Shown one piece after another: positions 16,744-27,120 of a stretch of DNA of 64,000 bases. Position numbers and translations under genes: made by a program. Numbering within the stretch: the first letter of the stretch is position 1; every line of letters starts with the position of its first letter. Source of the stretch: Stenotrophomonas_A sp035629025 (lineage in GTDB: Bacteria; Pseudomonadota; Gammaproteobacteria; Xanthomonadales; Xanthomonadaceae). The notes below the pieces were generated by a model, which was given only the letters and a program-made list of their open reading frames with translations, had not been told where the DNA came from and did no database searches. Location of the stretch: contig DASPIU010000047.1 in NCBI GenBank assembly GCA_035629025.1, forward strand, positions 1 through 64,000, in the 5' to 3' direction.

Positions 16744-19700
16744 GCGCCCGCCTCCGGCACTGCGTGGCCGGCGAACAGCGCGTCGACGCCATCGACCAGG
16801 CTCGGCTCGAAGCGCCACGCATGGATGCCCGGCGAGGGATCGCGCGTGGCGTCCAGGCCGCGGCAGAACAGATAGCGCACGCCGCCGAAGTCGCGCTCGT
16901 AGCGATAGTCCGCGCCCAGGCGAAAACGCAGCCAGCGATGCAGGGCGACGGTGTAGATCAGCGCCTGCAATTCGTACTCGCTGTGCGCCATGGCTCGCGC
17001 CAGCGCGGGCGGATCGTAGGCAGGCAAGCGGTTGGACTTGTAGTCGAGCACGTACCAGCGGCCTTCGTGCTGATAGGTCAGGTCGATCAGGCCGGTCATC
17101 AGCCCTTCCAGGCGCTGCCGCGTGCCGAACGCCTGGCGCTCGGCCAGCACACCATGGCGGTGCAGCAGTGCGAGCAAGGCATCGACACGCGTGGGGCGCA
17201 TCGCGAAGTGGAATTCCATTTCGTTGCGGCGCGCAGGTTCGGGCACGCTGGCCAGGCGGCTGCCTTCGGGCAGGGCCACGGTGAGGGTATGGCCGGCCAG
17301 CGCGGTGAGCATGCCGAGGCCATCGGCCAGTTCGTCCTGACCATAGCCGCCGGCTTGCAGCGCTTGGGCGATCAGCGCGCCCTGCCCTTCGGGTGCGGGC
17401 TGGCCGGGATGCCAGTGGCGCCAGGCGGCGAAGTCGCAGCGCTCGAACACCTCGTGCATCACCACGCCAAAGCGGTTGCCGGCAAAGCGCGGGTCGAACG
17501 GCGCCAGATCCGGTGCCTGCGGCATGGCGGTGGCTTCGCTGGCGGCCGGCTCGTCGTTGCCGCCGCTGCTTTCAACCGTGGCGCTGGCCATCGGGTCGGT
17601 GGCGATGCCGGCATCGGCATTGGCCAGCTGGGTGAAGCTGTAGACCCACCAGTCGGGCACGACATGGCGGCGCAGCGTGCGCGCAGGCGGCACCTGGCCC
17701 TCGTCGGCCAGCGCCAGGCGCGGCAGCGCGTCCGGCGGCGGAGTGTGGTCGATCAGCACCGAGCCCGCACCGGCAAGCGTCTGCAAGGCCACCGGATCGG
17801 CGACCATGGCATGGAGCGCGCTGCGCTCATGCTGGTAGAACGGCCCGGTCGCGATCCACAGGGCGTGCTCGGCGCGGGTCAGGCCGACATACAGCAGACG
17901 CGCATCCTCTGCGCGCTGTTCTTCGCGCCACGCCGCCTCGGCCGCGGCCCACGCCGGATCGTCCTTGCCGGTATTCCAGTGCAACTGGCGGCCGCTGCCA
18001 TCGGCATGCACAACGCAGTGGCGGCCGGGCCCGCGATCGCGGCGGCCGATGCCGACGTACGGCAGGAACACCAGCGGATATTCCAGGCCCTTGCTCTTGT
18101 GCAAGGTGACGATCTGCACGCGGCGCGCATCCGATTCCAGGCGCAGCTGCTGTGCCTCGTCGTTGTCGTCGGCATTGGCAATGCGCCGCGCCAGCCAGTC
18201 CACCAGTCCGTGCGGGCCGAGCGCGCGCGCGTCGGCTTCCTGCAGCAGTTCGGCCAGCTGCAGGTAGTTGGTGAGGCGGCGCTCGCCATCGGCCAGGGTC
18301 AGCAGGCGCTGCCCATGCGCGGCGCCGAGATCGCTGATGAGCGCCAGCGGGCCGCCGTGCTGCCAGCGTTCGCGCCAGTCCAGGGCCTGCTGCTGCCACT
18401 GCCGGTGGCGTTCGCCTTCGTGTTCGAGCGCGGCAATGTCGGCGGCATCCTCGCCAATCAGCACGGTGGCCAGTGCCGCGCGCAGCCGCGCGTCGTCGCC
18501 CGGATCGAGCAGCGCCTGCAGCAGTGCCTGCAATTCCAGTGCTTCCTCGCTGGCGAACAGGCTGCGCTTGCCCGCGGCCACCGCGGGAATGCCGACCGCG
18601 CCCAGCGCCTGCTGGATGCGTCCGGCCTGCTTGTGGTCGCGCACCAGCACGGCGATGTCGCCGGCCTGCACCGGCCGCCCGTTGACGCTGGCGGTACCTG
18701 CGCGGCCAGCGCTGAGCCAGCCATGGATGACGGCGACGCAGGCGGCGGTACACATCTCCAGCGAAGGACCGGCATTCCACGGCCTGGGGTTGCCCTTGGC
18801 CGGCGGCGGCGGGTCCGGTGCACGCCACAGGGTCAGCGCCGGCGCGATGTCGCCGTTGCGCTGCAGATCGGCATCGGCGCGCTGCGTGCCCGGTTGCACC
18901 GGATGGAACACGATCCCCTCCGTACGGAAAGCCTCCGCAGGGCCGGCCTGCGCATACATCGCGGCGATGGCCGCGAGCAGCGCCGGACGCGAACGGAAGT
19001 TGTGCGCCAGCGGCGGCGCGGGCTCGGCGCTGCGGGCCGCAGCCAGGTAGGTGCGCACGTCGCCGCCACGGAAGCCGTAGATCGCCTGCTTGGGATCGCC
19101 AATCAGCAGCAGTGCCGGCGGTAGTGCGGCGGCGTCGGGCGCAAGGGTGTCGGCGTCCGCCGGCTCGGCGGAACCGAACACGGTCGAGAAGATCGACCAC
19201 TGGCGGTCGTCGGTGTCCTGGAACTCATCGACCAGGGCAATGGCGTACTGCGCGCGCAGGCGCCGCGCCAGTGTTTCGCCCTGCGGACCCTGCAAGGCGC
19301 GCGCGACGCCATCAACCAGATCGTCGTAGGTCTGCACCCGGCGCTGGCGCTTGAGCAACGCCAGCCGCGCAACGGCATCATCGCGCAGCGCATGCAGCAG
19401 GCGCACGCGGCACTGCAACTGCCATTGCCGTACCTGCAGGTCGGCGTGCTGCCAGGCCTCCAGGGCGTCGAACAGCGGCGAGCACGGCACTGCGTGATGG
19501 TTGCCGTCCTTGCAGAACTCGCGCAGGCGCGCGGGCAGGAGCTTGTCGAGATGGCTGCCATCGTCCAGCACCCAATGCGCCTGCGCGCTGCCCTGCCACA
19601 GCTGTTCAAACGCCTTGTCGAAGCTGGGCCGGCGCGCGCGGCGGCCGTCGAACACCTTGTTCTCGAAGGCCACGCCAATCGCCTCGTAGGCGGCGTCGCC

Positions 19701-20426
19701 ATGTTCGCGCAGGGCGGCGACCAGGGCGTGCGCGGCGGCCTGGCGTTGCGGGCGCGGGTCCGGCACGGGCGCGGCAACGGCCGGAAGCAGTTCGGGGTGG
19801 CGCACCAGTTCGCGCAGGTCGCTGGCCAATGCTTCGGGTCCGCCCGGCCACAGCGCGAGCAGGTCTTCGGCGGTTTCGGCTTCGGCGGCGCGCTGCCGCC
19901 ACAGGTCGGCGGCGACTTCGCCGAGCAGTTCACGGTCGTTTGCCAGCAGCTCCGGCGCGGCCAGGGTCTGCCCGCTTTCCAGCGCGTGCTCGCGCAACAC
20001 GCGCGCGCAGAAACCGTGAATGGTGAAGATGGCGGCGAGGTCGATCTCCTCCACCGCCTGCTGCAGCCGCCGCCGCAGGCTGGCATGGGTTTCGCCGCTG
20101 GTGGCCAGGTGTGCCTGCAGCAACGTGGCGGTAAGCACCGCATCAGGCGCGTCGGGCGCTGTTGCGAGGCCGTCGCCCTCGCATTCGCCGAGCAGGCGCA
20201 CGGCCAGGGCCAGTCGCTCACGGATGCGTCGGCGCAGTTCCTGGGTCGCGGCCTCGGTGAAGGTCACCGCGAGAATCTGGCCGATGCGCAGGCCGCGCTC
20301 GACCACCAGTCGCGTGAACAGCGTGGCCAGGGTGAAGGTCTTGCCGGTGCCGGCGCTGGCCTCGATCAGGCGCACGCCCTGCAACGGCAACAACAGATAG
20401 GGATCGGACGCGGCGGCCAGGTTCAT
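16740..20426 (-). CDS. recB: Exodeoxyribonuclease V beta subunit RecB
   Basis: A 1228-residue RecB, the 3'-5' helicase and nuclease subunit. The N-terminal UvrD-type Walker A is EASAGTGKTFTLATLF (residues about 23-38). DEFQDTD is the DExx box. HKSKGLEYPLVFLP is helicase motif V. The C-terminal nuclease domain keeps GLIDLTY and the catalytic block VLDYKSN, so nuclease activity is expected. The ATG at 20426 overlaps the recC stop by four bases, and the recB stop overlaps recD in the same way, so all three are translationally coupled. Confidence 0.96.
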   Translation of the reverse strand: MNLAAASDPYLLLPLQGVRLIEASAGTGKTFTLATLFTRLVVERGLRIGQILAVTFTEAATQELRRRIRERLALAVRLLGECEGDGLATAPDAPDAVLTATLLQAHLATSGETHASLRRRLQQAVEEIDLAAIFTIHGFCARVLREHALESGQTLAAPELLANDRELLGEVAADLWRQRAAEAETAEDLLALWPGGPEALASDLRELVRHPELLPAVAAPVPDPRPQRQAAAHALVAALREHGDAAYEAIGVAFENKVFDGRRARRPSFDKAFEQLWQGSAQAHWVLDDGSHLDKLLPARLREFCKDGNHHAVPCSPLFDALEAWQHADLQVRQWQLQCRVRLLHALRDDAVARLALLKRQRRVQTYDDLVDGVARALQGPQGETLARRLRAQYAIALVDEFQDTDDRQWSIFSTVFGSAEPADADTLAPDAAALPPALLLIGDPKQAIYGFRGGDVRTYLAAARSAEPAPPLAHNFRSRPALLAAIAAMYAQAGPAEAFRTEGIVFHPVQPGTQRADADLQRNGDIAPALTLWRAPDPPPPAKGNPRPWNAGPSLEMCTAACVAVIHGWLSAGRAGTASVNGRPVQAGDIAVLVRDHKQAGRIQQALGAVGIPAVAAGKRSLFASEEALELQALLQALLDPGDDARLRAALATVLIGEDAADIAALEHEGERHRQWQQQALDWRERWQHGGPLALISDLGAAHGQRLLTLADGERRLTNYLQLAELLQEADARALGPHGLVDWLARRIANADDNDEAQQLRLESDARRVQIVTLHKSKGLEYPLVFLPYVGIGRRDRGPGRHCVVHADGSGRQLHWNTGKDDPAWAAAEAAWREEQRAEDARLLYVGLTRAEHALWIATGPFYQHERSALHAMVADPVALQTLAGAGSVLIDHTPPPDALPRLALADEGQVPPARTLRRHVVPDWWVYSFTQLANADAGIATDPMASATVESSGGNDEPAASEATAMPQAPDLAPFDPRFAGNRFGVVMHEVFERCDFAAWRHWHPGQPAPEGQGALIAQALQAGGYGQDELADGLGMLTALAGHTLTVALPEGSRLASVPEPARRNEMEFHFAMRPTRVDALLALLHRHGVLAERQAFGTRQRLEGLMTGLIDLTYQHEGRWYVLDYKSNRLPAYDPPALARAMAHSEYELQALIYTVALHRWLRFRLGADYRYERDFGGVRYLFCRGLDATRDPSPGIHAWRFEPSLVDGVDALFAGHAVPEAGA

Positions 20427-23400
20427 TCGCCCTCCTCCTGCGCGCCACGCCAGCGCCGCCAGCTGTCGACCAGCTGCGCCGGGTCCAGCGGTGCGTCGGC
20501 GGCGCCCTGCGTCAGCAGCGAATACAGCCGCTGGCTGGTGTCGGCGAAGACAAGAAAGTGCTGCGGATCGGCGAACGGGTCGCGGCCGCGGTTGACCAGG
20601 CGCTGCGCCGGCGCAGCCGATTCGCTCCAGCCGGCGTCGGCCTGCCATTGCACGGCCGCGTCCTTGATCGCCTTGTCGAGATCGCCCTGGCGCGCGGCCT
20701 GATGGAACTTCCAGCTGCTATACGGCGCAAACGCCAGCGGTGCCTGCAAGCCATTGCGGAACAGGCCGAGCAATTCGGCCAGGGCCGCGCGTGCCTGCGC
20801 CTGCGGCAAGGGCTCGGCATCCATCGGATGCGGGCCCAAGCCGTCTTCCTGTTCGCAGAAGCGCTGGTACGGCACCGTGTGCCCGGCGGCGCGCAGCAGC
20901 AACCACTCCAGGCCGTGGCGAATGGCGGCGCGGCCGCTGGGCGCGCCGACCTGCACGCGGCCGAGCCCGGCCGGATACCAGCCGGTCAGGCGGCCATGCA
21001 GGCCGACACCATCGATGTCCATCTGCAGGCGCTGCGATTGCGCCGGCGCGTCGCCATGCCACTGGCGGAATGCGTGTGCGTAGGGCAGCAACTGTTGCAG
21101 CCGTTCTTCGAGCAGGCGCCGGCCGAGCGGGCCGGAGGGCAGCAGCGCCCGCGCGCGCAGGCGCTCGTACAGGCCGGCGGTGTCGTCGCTCAGCACGGCG
21201 GCGAAGATCTGTTGTTGCAGGTCGTACTGGTCCAGGCCGCGGGCCGGGGCCAGCAAGGGTTCGAGGTCGCTGTCGGTATCGGCTGCGTCAGGCAGGCGCA
21301 TGCCCAGGCGATGGCGCAGGAACTGCCCCGCCGGATCGCCGAACAGGCGGCGCAGGTCATCGATGGCGAAGTTGCGCGGTAGCGCTTCGGCGTCGACCAG
21401 TGTCCCGGCAAGCGCGGGCAGTTCGCCCTGCACCCAAGCTGGCAACGGCCGTCGTTGTCCGCCCAGGCTCTCCACCGCCGGTCGCCATTGCCGGCGATAG
21501 CTGAAACGACGCGGCTCGATCACACCCGGCTCCAGGCTGCCCGGATCAGGCGCGCCGAACGCGGCGGCGGCGAACGGTTGCAGCGGATGGCGCACGACCA
21601 GATCGGCCGCGGCCGCGCGCGGATCGGCATGGGCCTGCGCTGCGACGCCGAGCAGTTCACTGACCAGCACCGACGGTTCGCGCACGCTGCCATCGCGCGC
21701 ATCGGCGCCGAGATAGCTCAGGTAGAACACGTCCTGCGCCGAAGCAAACAACTGCAGGAACAGGAATCGGTCATCCTCGCGGGTCGAGCGATCGCCGGCG
21801 CGGCGGCGCTCGGTGCCGAGCTCGGCGGTGAGGCGGTTGAGCCCGGCGGCCGGGTCGCGGCGCGGGAAGTCGCCATCGTTCATGCCCAGCAGGCAGATCA
21901 CGCGGAACGGCAGCAGACGCATTGGCACCATGCGGCCGAAGCTGATGCCGCCAGTCAGCAGCGGGGCGCGGGTATCGGCATCGCCCAGCACCGTGGTGAA
22001 GTGCGAGCGCACCACTTCGGCCGGCACCGGCGCGCTGAAGCCGGCGCGCTCGGCGTCGCGCGCGAACTCGTTGATCAACGCGCGCAAGCGTTCCAGCGCG
22101 CGCTGGCCGCGCGGCGCCGACGGGTTGGCCGGCAGCAGCACCTCGAGCAGATCGAGCAGGCGCTCGCGCCAGTCCGCTGGCGACATCGCTTCGGCGAGCA
22201 ACTGTTGCTGGCGTTCGAGTACGCGCAGCAGCCGGATCAAGGTGTCCAGCGCCGCCAGCGCACTGCCTTCGAGGTGGGGCCAGGGCGCCACGCCGTCGAT
22301 GTCGTCTTCCTCGCCGCTGGCATGGCCCAGCAGCAGGCGGTCCAGGGCGAAGCGCCAGGTGTAGGCGTCATCGGCCGGCGCCTGATGCTGCTGGCGATGG
22401 CCGGCATCCAGCCCCCAACGCGCGCCAGCGGCATGCAGCCAGCTGCGCAGGCGATCCAGGCCGGCTTCGTCGAGCCCGGCGGCTTCGGCAATCGGGGCGC
22501 TGGCGAGCAGGTCCAGTACTTCATGCAGGCCGAAGCGCGAGATCGGCAGCTCAAGCAGGGCCAGGAAAACTTCGGCCAGCGGTTCGCTGGCCAGCGGGCT
22601 GGTATCGGCCAGCGCGTAAGGCAGCGCACCCTCGCCGGCCTGTCCGCCGAATACCGCGCCCAGGTAAGGCACGTAGGGATCGATGTCCGGTGCCAGCACG
22701 GCGATCTCGCGCGGTTGCAGGGGCGGGTCGAAGCGCGGGTCTTCGAGCAGGGCGCGCAACTGGTCGTGCAGCACCTGCAATTCGCGCAGGCGGGTGTGGC
22801 AGGCATGCACCTGCAGGCTCGGGTCGAGCCGGTCCACCTGCGGGCGCGGCGGCAGGCCGGGTGTCGCGCGGCGGTGGAACAGGTCGCCTTGCAGCCGGCG
22901 CAGCAACGGCGGGTCGGCGCTGGCGTTGGCTTCGGGGTCGGCGTAGGCCGGGAAGTCGCCGGCCGGATGCACTACTTCATAGCTGCCCAGCACCGCCACG
23001 AAGTCGCGGCCTGCCGCGCCCCAGGCCTGCAGCAGGCGGTTGTCGGCAGCCTCGTCGATACCGGCACGGCGCTGCTCGGCGCGGGTCTGCAGGTCACCCC
23101 AGTAGCTGCGGGTCGGGCTGGGCATATAGAAGTGCAGCGTGCCGACCCGGGCCTGGGTGGCGAGCACGCGCAGCACGTCGGGCGAAATATTGAGCGTGGC
23201 GAAGGCGAACAGCCGTGGCGGCAGGCCTTGCGGCAGCGCCGGCGACTGCCCGCCAAAGCGGCCGAGGTACTCATGGATGCGCCGCGCACGGTACGAGCGG
23301 CCTTCGGCCACGCGCCGCCACAGGATCGCCTGCGGGTCATCGGCATCGGCGCCGGCTTCCCAGCGCAGCAGCCAGTCGCGGCGCCAGGCCTGGTACTTCT

Positions 23401-23824
23401 CGAACACATCGCCGAGCTCGCCGGCCAGCGCCCAGCGCTTCAGCGGATCGCCGGCAGACAAGTAGCCAGCCAGCGCGCGCATCGGTGCGCGGCCCATCAG
23501 CCGTGCGTCCCCCAGCGCTTCATACAGACGCCAGCGCAGGGCCGCGGCATCGAGGTCGTCGGCGCCGCCGCCGACATTGGCGGCCAGCGCGCGCGCGACG
23601 AATTCGCCCGGCGTCAGAAATTCCAGGTTGGCCGCAACCCCGTGTTCGGCGGCCAGCGCGGCCTGCAACCAGCGCCGCATCGCCACCTGCGGGATCAGGA
23701 TGGCATCGGGCGCCAGCAGCGATTGCCCCGGCGCCGGGTGGCGCAGCTGCTCGGCCAGCAATCCGGCCAGCACTTCCAGCGAGTTGGAGTGATAGAGGCG
23801 GAAATCGGGAAGCGCGGCCGGCAT
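20423..23824 (-). CDS. recC: Exodeoxyribonuclease V gamma subunit RecC
   Basis: A 1133-residue RecC, the non-catalytic subunit that splits the DNA strands and reads Chi. It has the expected order of degenerate helicase blocks, such as IPQVAMRRWLQ near the start and CLLGMNDGDFPRRDPAAGLNR in the middle, without a Walker A motif, as is normal for RecC. The ATG at 23824 begins the recognisable homology (MPAALPDFRLYHSNSLEVL). It is the first gene of recCBD, divergent from mlaF across about 200 bases. Confidence 0.95.
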   Translation of the reverse strand: MPAALPDFRLYHSNSLEVLAGLLAEQLRHPAPGQSLLAPDAILIPQVAMRRWLQAALAAEHGVAANLEFLTPGEFVARALAANVGGGADDLDAAALRWRLYEALGDARLMGRAPMRALAGYLSAGDPLKRWALAGELGDVFEKYQAWRRDWLLRWEAGADADDPQAILWRRVAEGRSYRARRIHEYLGRFGGQSPALPQGLPPRLFAFATLNISPDVLRVLATQARVGTLHFYMPSPTRSYWGDLQTRAEQRRAGIDEAADNRLLQAWGAAGRDFVAVLGSYEVVHPAGDFPAYADPEANASADPPLLRRLQGDLFHRRATPGLPPRPQVDRLDPSLQVHACHTRLRELQVLHDQLRALLEDPRFDPPLQPREIAVLAPDIDPYVPYLGAVFGGQAGEGALPYALADTSPLASEPLAEVFLALLELPISRFGLHEVLDLLASAPIAEAAGLDEAGLDRLRSWLHAAGARWGLDAGHRQQHQAPADDAYTWRFALDRLLLGHASGEEDDIDGVAPWPHLEGSALAALDTLIRLLRVLERQQQLLAEAMSPADWRERLLDLLEVLLPANPSAPRGQRALERLRALINEFARDAERAGFSAPVPAEVVRSHFTTVLGDADTRAPLLTGGISFGRMVPMRLLPFRVICLLGMNDGDFPRRDPAAGLNRLTAELGTERRRAGDRSTREDDRFLFLQLFASAQDVFYLSYLGADARDGSVREPSVLVSELLGVAAQAHADPRAAAADLVVRHPLQPFAAAAFGAPDPGSLEPGVIEPRRFSYRRQWRPAVESLGGQRRPLPAWVQGELPALAGTLVDAEALPRNFAIDDLRRLFGDPAGQFLRHRLGMRLPDAADTDSDLEPLLAPARGLDQYDLQQQIFAAVLSDDTAGLYERLRARALLPSGPLGRRLLEERLQQLLPYAHAFRQWHGDAPAQSQRLQMDIDGVGLHGRLTGWYPAGLGRVQVGAPSGRAAIRHGLEWLLLRAAGHTVPYQRFCEQEDGLGPHPMDAEPLPQAQARAALAELLGLFRNGLQAPLAFAPYSSWKFHQAARQGDLDKAIKDAAVQWQADAGWSESAAPAQRLVNRGRDPFADPQHFLVFADTSQRLYSLLTQGAADAPLDPAQLVDSWRRWRGAQEEGE

Positions 23825-24020
23825 CCCACCATCTTGCCCGAGCCGCTGGGAGTGGACGATCCCCCCGCTGCGATTGGCCCGCTCCCGGGACAGGCTGTTT
23901 CCGAACAATCGTGGCAATGGCCTTTGTGCGGGGCCGCAGCGGATGCGACAATACTGCACGGTCCAGTTCGGTTAAGTTCAGCCGCCGCGACCAATTCTTC
24001 GGCGGATTTCCTCTCAAGCG

Positions 24021-24818
24021 ATGTCGGTGAACGATTCCCCTGTCGTCCAGTTGTCTGGTGTGCGCATCGACCGTGGCGGCCGGGCGATCCTGCGCGACGT
24101 ATCGCTCGAAGTGCCGCGCGGCAGCATCACCGCCGTGCTCGGCCCGTCGGGCAGCGGCAAGTCCACGCTGCTGGCGGCGCTGACCGGTGAACTGCATCCG
24201 GTGGCCGGCACGCTGCGCGTGTTCGGCGAGGAAGTGCCGCGGCGTTCGCGCGCGCTGTTGCAGATGCGCCGCAGCATCGGCGTGCTGTTGCAGGGCAATG
24301 GCCTGCTCACCGACCTGACCGTGGCCGAGAACGTGGCCCTGCCGCTGCGCACCCACACCCGCCTGCCGCAGCCGGTGCTGCGACGCCTCGTGGAAATGAA
24401 GCTGCAGGCGGTGGGCCTGCTGGCCACCGCCGACGCCTGGCCACGCGAGCTTTCCGGCGGCATGGCGCGGCGCGTGGCACTGGCGCGCGCGCTGGCCCTG
24501 GACCCGCCACTGATGATCTACGACGAACCACTGACCGGGCTGGACCCGATCGCCAGCGGCGTGATCATGAGCCTGATCCACCGCCTCAACGAAAGCCTCG
24601 GCCTGACCAGCATCATCGTCAGCCACCACGTCCACGAAACCCTGCCGATCTGCGACCACGCGGTGGTGATCGCCAACGGCGGCATCGTCTTCTCCGGCAC
24701 GCCGGCGCAGTTGCAGGAAAGCACCGACCCGCTGGTGCGGCAATTCCTGCACGGCGAACCGGACGGTCCGATTCCTTTCGATGCCCTGCCGCGCACGGCG
24801 CAACGGAGCGCCGCCTGA
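24021..24818 (+). CDS. mlaF: Mla lipid-transport ABC ATPase MlaF
   Basis: A 265-residue ABC ATPase of the MlaFEDB inner-membrane complex, which moves phospholipids between the membranes to keep outer-membrane asymmetry. Walker A is GPSGSGKST (about residue 41), the signature is LSGGMARRV, Walker B is LMIYDEP, and the switch histidine is in IVSHHV. It is the first gene of the plus-strand operon mlaFEDCB-mlaA and overlaps mlaE by one base. Confidence 0.95.
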   Translation: MSVNDSPVVQLSGVRIDRGGRAILRDVSLEVPRGSITAVLGPSGSGKSTLLAALTGELHPVAGTLRVFGEEVPRRSRALLQMRRSIGVLLQGNGLLTDLTVAENVALPLRTHTRLPQPVLRRLVEMKLQAVGLLATADAWPRELSGGMARRVALARALALDPPLMIYDEPLTGLDPIASGVIMSLIHRLNESLGLTSIIVSHHVHETLPICDHAVVIANGGIVFSGTPAQLQESTDPLVRQFLHGEPDGPIPFDALPRTAQRSAA

Positions 24819-25567
24819 TGCCGCTGGTGTCTTCGATCCGCTCGCTCGGCCGCGCCGGGCTGTTTTCGGTCAGCGTGCTGCGGCGTTCGCTGCCCACGCG
24901 CGACTTCTTTGCCGAACTCACCCGCGAGATCTACAAGGTGGGCGCGCGCTCGCTGCCGATCATCGCCGTCGGCGGCGCCTTCGTCGGCCTGGTGCTGACC
25001 TTGCAGGGCTACCGCACGCTGACCACCTACGGCGCGTCCGATGCGTTGTCGACGCTGCTGGGGTTGTCGCTGTACCGCGAGCTGGCGCCAGTGCTGACCG
25101 CGCTGCTGTTCATCGGCCGCGCCGGCAGCTCGATTGCCGCCGAGCTGGGCCTGATGCGCGCCACCGATCAGATCAAGGCGCTGGAACTGATGGCCATCGA
25201 CCCGGTCGCCAAGGTGGTCGCGCCGCGCTTCTGGGCGGCGGTGCTGACGGTGCCGCTGCTCACCGCGGTGTTCTGCTCGCTGGCGATCAGCGGCGGCTAT
25301 TTTGAAGCGGTGCACGTGCTGGGGATCGACAACGGCACGTTCTGGTCCGGCCTGCGCGGCAGCGTCGACTTGTGGGACGACTTCGGCGTGGCCCTGCTCA
25401 AGTCGGCGGTGTTCGGCGGCACGGCCGCGCTGGTCGCCGCCTATGTCGGCTTCCATGCCGAGCCGACCATCGAGGGCACCTCGGTGGCGACCACCCGCGC
25501 GGTGGTCAATGCCTCGCTGCTGGTGCTGATGTTCAACTTCGTCCTCTCCGCGATGCTGTTCCAGTGA
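24818..25567 (+). CDS. mlaE: Mla permease MlaE
   Basis: A 249-residue MlaE-family permease. It has several hydrophobic segments and the family core GRAGSSIAAELGLMRATDQIKALELM, followed by APRFWAAVLTVPLLT. It forms the membrane dimer that MlaF drives and MlaD caps. The ATG shares a base with the mlaF stop (TGATG), with GGAG ten bases upstream. Confidence 0.95.
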   Translation: MPLVSSIRSLGRAGLFSVSVLRRSLPTRDFFAELTREIYKVGARSLPIIAVGGAFVGLVLTLQGYRTLTTYGASDALSTLLGLSLYRELAPVLTALLFIGRAGSSIAAELGLMRATDQIKALELMAIDPVAKVVAPRFWAAVLTVPLLTAVFCSLAISGGYFEAVHVLGIDNGTFWSGLRGSVDLWDDFGVALLKSAVFGGTAALVAAYVGFHAEPTIEGTSVATTRAVVNASLLVLMFNFVLSAMLFQ

Positions 25568-25601
25568 GCATGCGGAAGGCTCTAGACCTGTCAGGAATGT
25601 A

Positions 25602-26135
25602 ATGGCCATGCGTGGACCAAGACTCGAATTTTCCGTCGGCGCGTTCCTGCTGCTGACCCTGGCCTCGCTGCTGGTGCTGGCGGTGGCTTCGACCAACCAG
25701 CGCTTCGGCTTCGGCCGCGGCGAATACCCGCTGGTGGCGCGCTTCACCCAGATCGGCCAGCTGCGGCCGCAGGCGCCGGTGCGCATCGGCGGCGTCAACG
25801 TCGGCCGCGTCTCGGACATCAGCCTGGACCCGAAGACCTTCGAGTCGGTGGTGACCCTGGCCATTGACGACCGCTACCAGGACCTGTCGGCCGACACCTC
25901 CGCTGGCATCTTTACCAGCGGCCTGCTCGGCGAAAGCTATATCGGCCTGCAGCCGGGCGGCGACCCGGAAACGCTCAAGCCCGGCGGCGAAATCGCCTTC
26001 ACCCAGCCGGCGGTCGACCTGCTGCAGCTGGTCGGCAAGTACATGTTCAGCGGCGGTGGCGCCGCTGGCGGCGATAACGCTGCGACGCCCGCCGACCCCA
26101 ACGGCAACCCTGCTTCCACGGAACCGCAACCATGA
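25602..26135 (+). CDS. mlaD: Mla substrate-binding MCE protein MlaD
   Basis: A 177-residue protein with one N-terminal membrane helix (about residues 13-29) and a single MCE domain (FTQIGQLRPQAPVRIGGVNVGRV ... SGLLGESYIGLQ). MlaD hexamers form the periplasmic ring of the transporter. The C-terminus is a short Gly/Ala/Pro-rich tail. The ATG at 25602 has AGGA seven bases upstream. Confidence 0.93.
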   Translation: MAMRGPRLEFSVGAFLLLTLASLLVLAVASTNQRFGFGRGEYPLVARFTQIGQLRPQAPVRIGGVNVGRVSDISLDPKTFESVVTLAIDDRYQDLSADTSAGIFTSGLLGESYIGLQPGGDPETLKPGGEIAFTQPAVDLLQLVGKYMFSGGGAAGGDNAATPADPNGNPASTEPQP

Positions 26136-26812
26136 AGATCCGCCTCCACGCCTCCCTTCTCGCCGCCGCCTTGATCGCCGCCACGCCGGCGCTGGCGCTC
26201 GCGCAGGCCGCCCCGGCCGCGGCACCGGCTGTCGCCAGCAACGGCGCCGCCACGCGCACCGTGCTCGACGCCAGCAGCCGCATCCTCGGCACGCTGGCCC
26301 AGCGCCGCGCCGAGTTCCGCAAGAACCCCGCGGCCCTGCGCCAGTTCATCGATGGTGAGCTGAACAAGTCCTTCGACCGCGATTACGCCGCGCGCCTGGT
26401 GCTCGGCATCCATGCCCGCGGCGCCTCCGATGCCGACGTCAAGCTGTTTGCCGATGCCATGGCCGACAACCTGATGCAGCGCTACGGCGATGCCCTGCTG
26501 GAGTTCGAGGGCAAGCCGACCTTCCGCGGCAAGTCCGAAAGCCCGCTGCCGGGCAACCGTGGCGTGACCGTCTCCACCGAGCTGCTGCGCCCGGGCAACG
26601 ACCCGACCCCGGTCGATTACCTGATGCGTAACGACAACGGCCAGTGGAAGATCTTCGATGTGCGCATCGAGGGCATTTCCTACGTGCAGACCTTCAAGAC
26701 CCAGTTCGATGCACCGCTGCGGCAGAAGGGCATTGCCGAAGTCGCCAAGGAACTGCGCGACGGTACCCTGCAGGCCGGCAACCAGGCCGGCGGCAAGGCC
26801 AGTGGCAAGTAA
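26132..26812 (+). CDS. mlaC: Periplasmic phospholipid carrier MlaC
   Basis: A 226-residue secreted protein of the MlaC/Ttg2D family that ferries phospholipid between the MlaA complex and MlaFEDB. Residues 1-26 form a signal peptide ending ALALAQA. The core has FIDGELNKSFDRDYAARLVLG and, towards the end, WKIFDVRIEGISYVQTF, a family hallmark. Its ATG overlaps the mlaD stop by four bases (ATGA). Confidence 0.93.
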   Translation: MKIRLHASLLAAALIAATPALALAQAAPAAAPAVASNGAATRTVLDASSRILGTLAQRRAEFRKNPAALRQFIDGELNKSFDRDYAARLVLGIHARGASDADVKLFADAMADNLMQRYGDALLEFEGKPTFRGKSESPLPGNRGVTVSTELLRPGNDPTPVDYLMRNDNGQWKIFDVRIEGISYVQTFKTQFDAPLRQKGIAEVAKELRDGTLQAGNQAGGKASGK

Positions 26813-27119
26813 CGCCACCCTGCGCCGCGAAGGCGACGCGCTGGTCATGACCGGCGTGCTCGACCGTGACGCGGTGACCGCGCTGTGGCCACTGGCCAGC
26901 AGCTCGCTGGGCGGCATTCGCACACTGGACCTGCGCGCCGTAGAGTGCGTCGACAGCGCCGGCATGGCCCTGCTCGCCGAACTGGCTGGCCGCCTGCGCG
27001 CGACCGGCCAGGAGGCCAGCCTGGTGGGCGCGCCCACCGGCCTGACCGAACTGACGGCGGCCTACCGCCTGACCCCGAAACTGTATTTTCTGGCGTCCCC
27101 TCCGCCTGCCGCGAGCTGA
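26802..27119 (+). CDS. mlaB: STAS-domain protein MlaB
   Basis: A 105-residue STAS-domain protein, the cytosolic partner that stabilises MlaF in the complex. The STAS signature is LRAVECVDSAGMALLAEL, with the Asp-Ser pair at the expected place. I chose a GTG start at 26802, which overlaps the mlaC stop by 11 bases and follows GGCAAGG; the frame is open further upstream only as a shadow of mlaC. Confidence 0.85.
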   Translation: MASNATLRREGDALVMTGVLDRDAVTALWPLASSSLGGIRTLDLRAVECVDSAGMALLAELAGRLRATGQEASLVGAPTGLTELTAAYRLTPKLYFLASPPPAAS

Positions 27120-27120
27120 C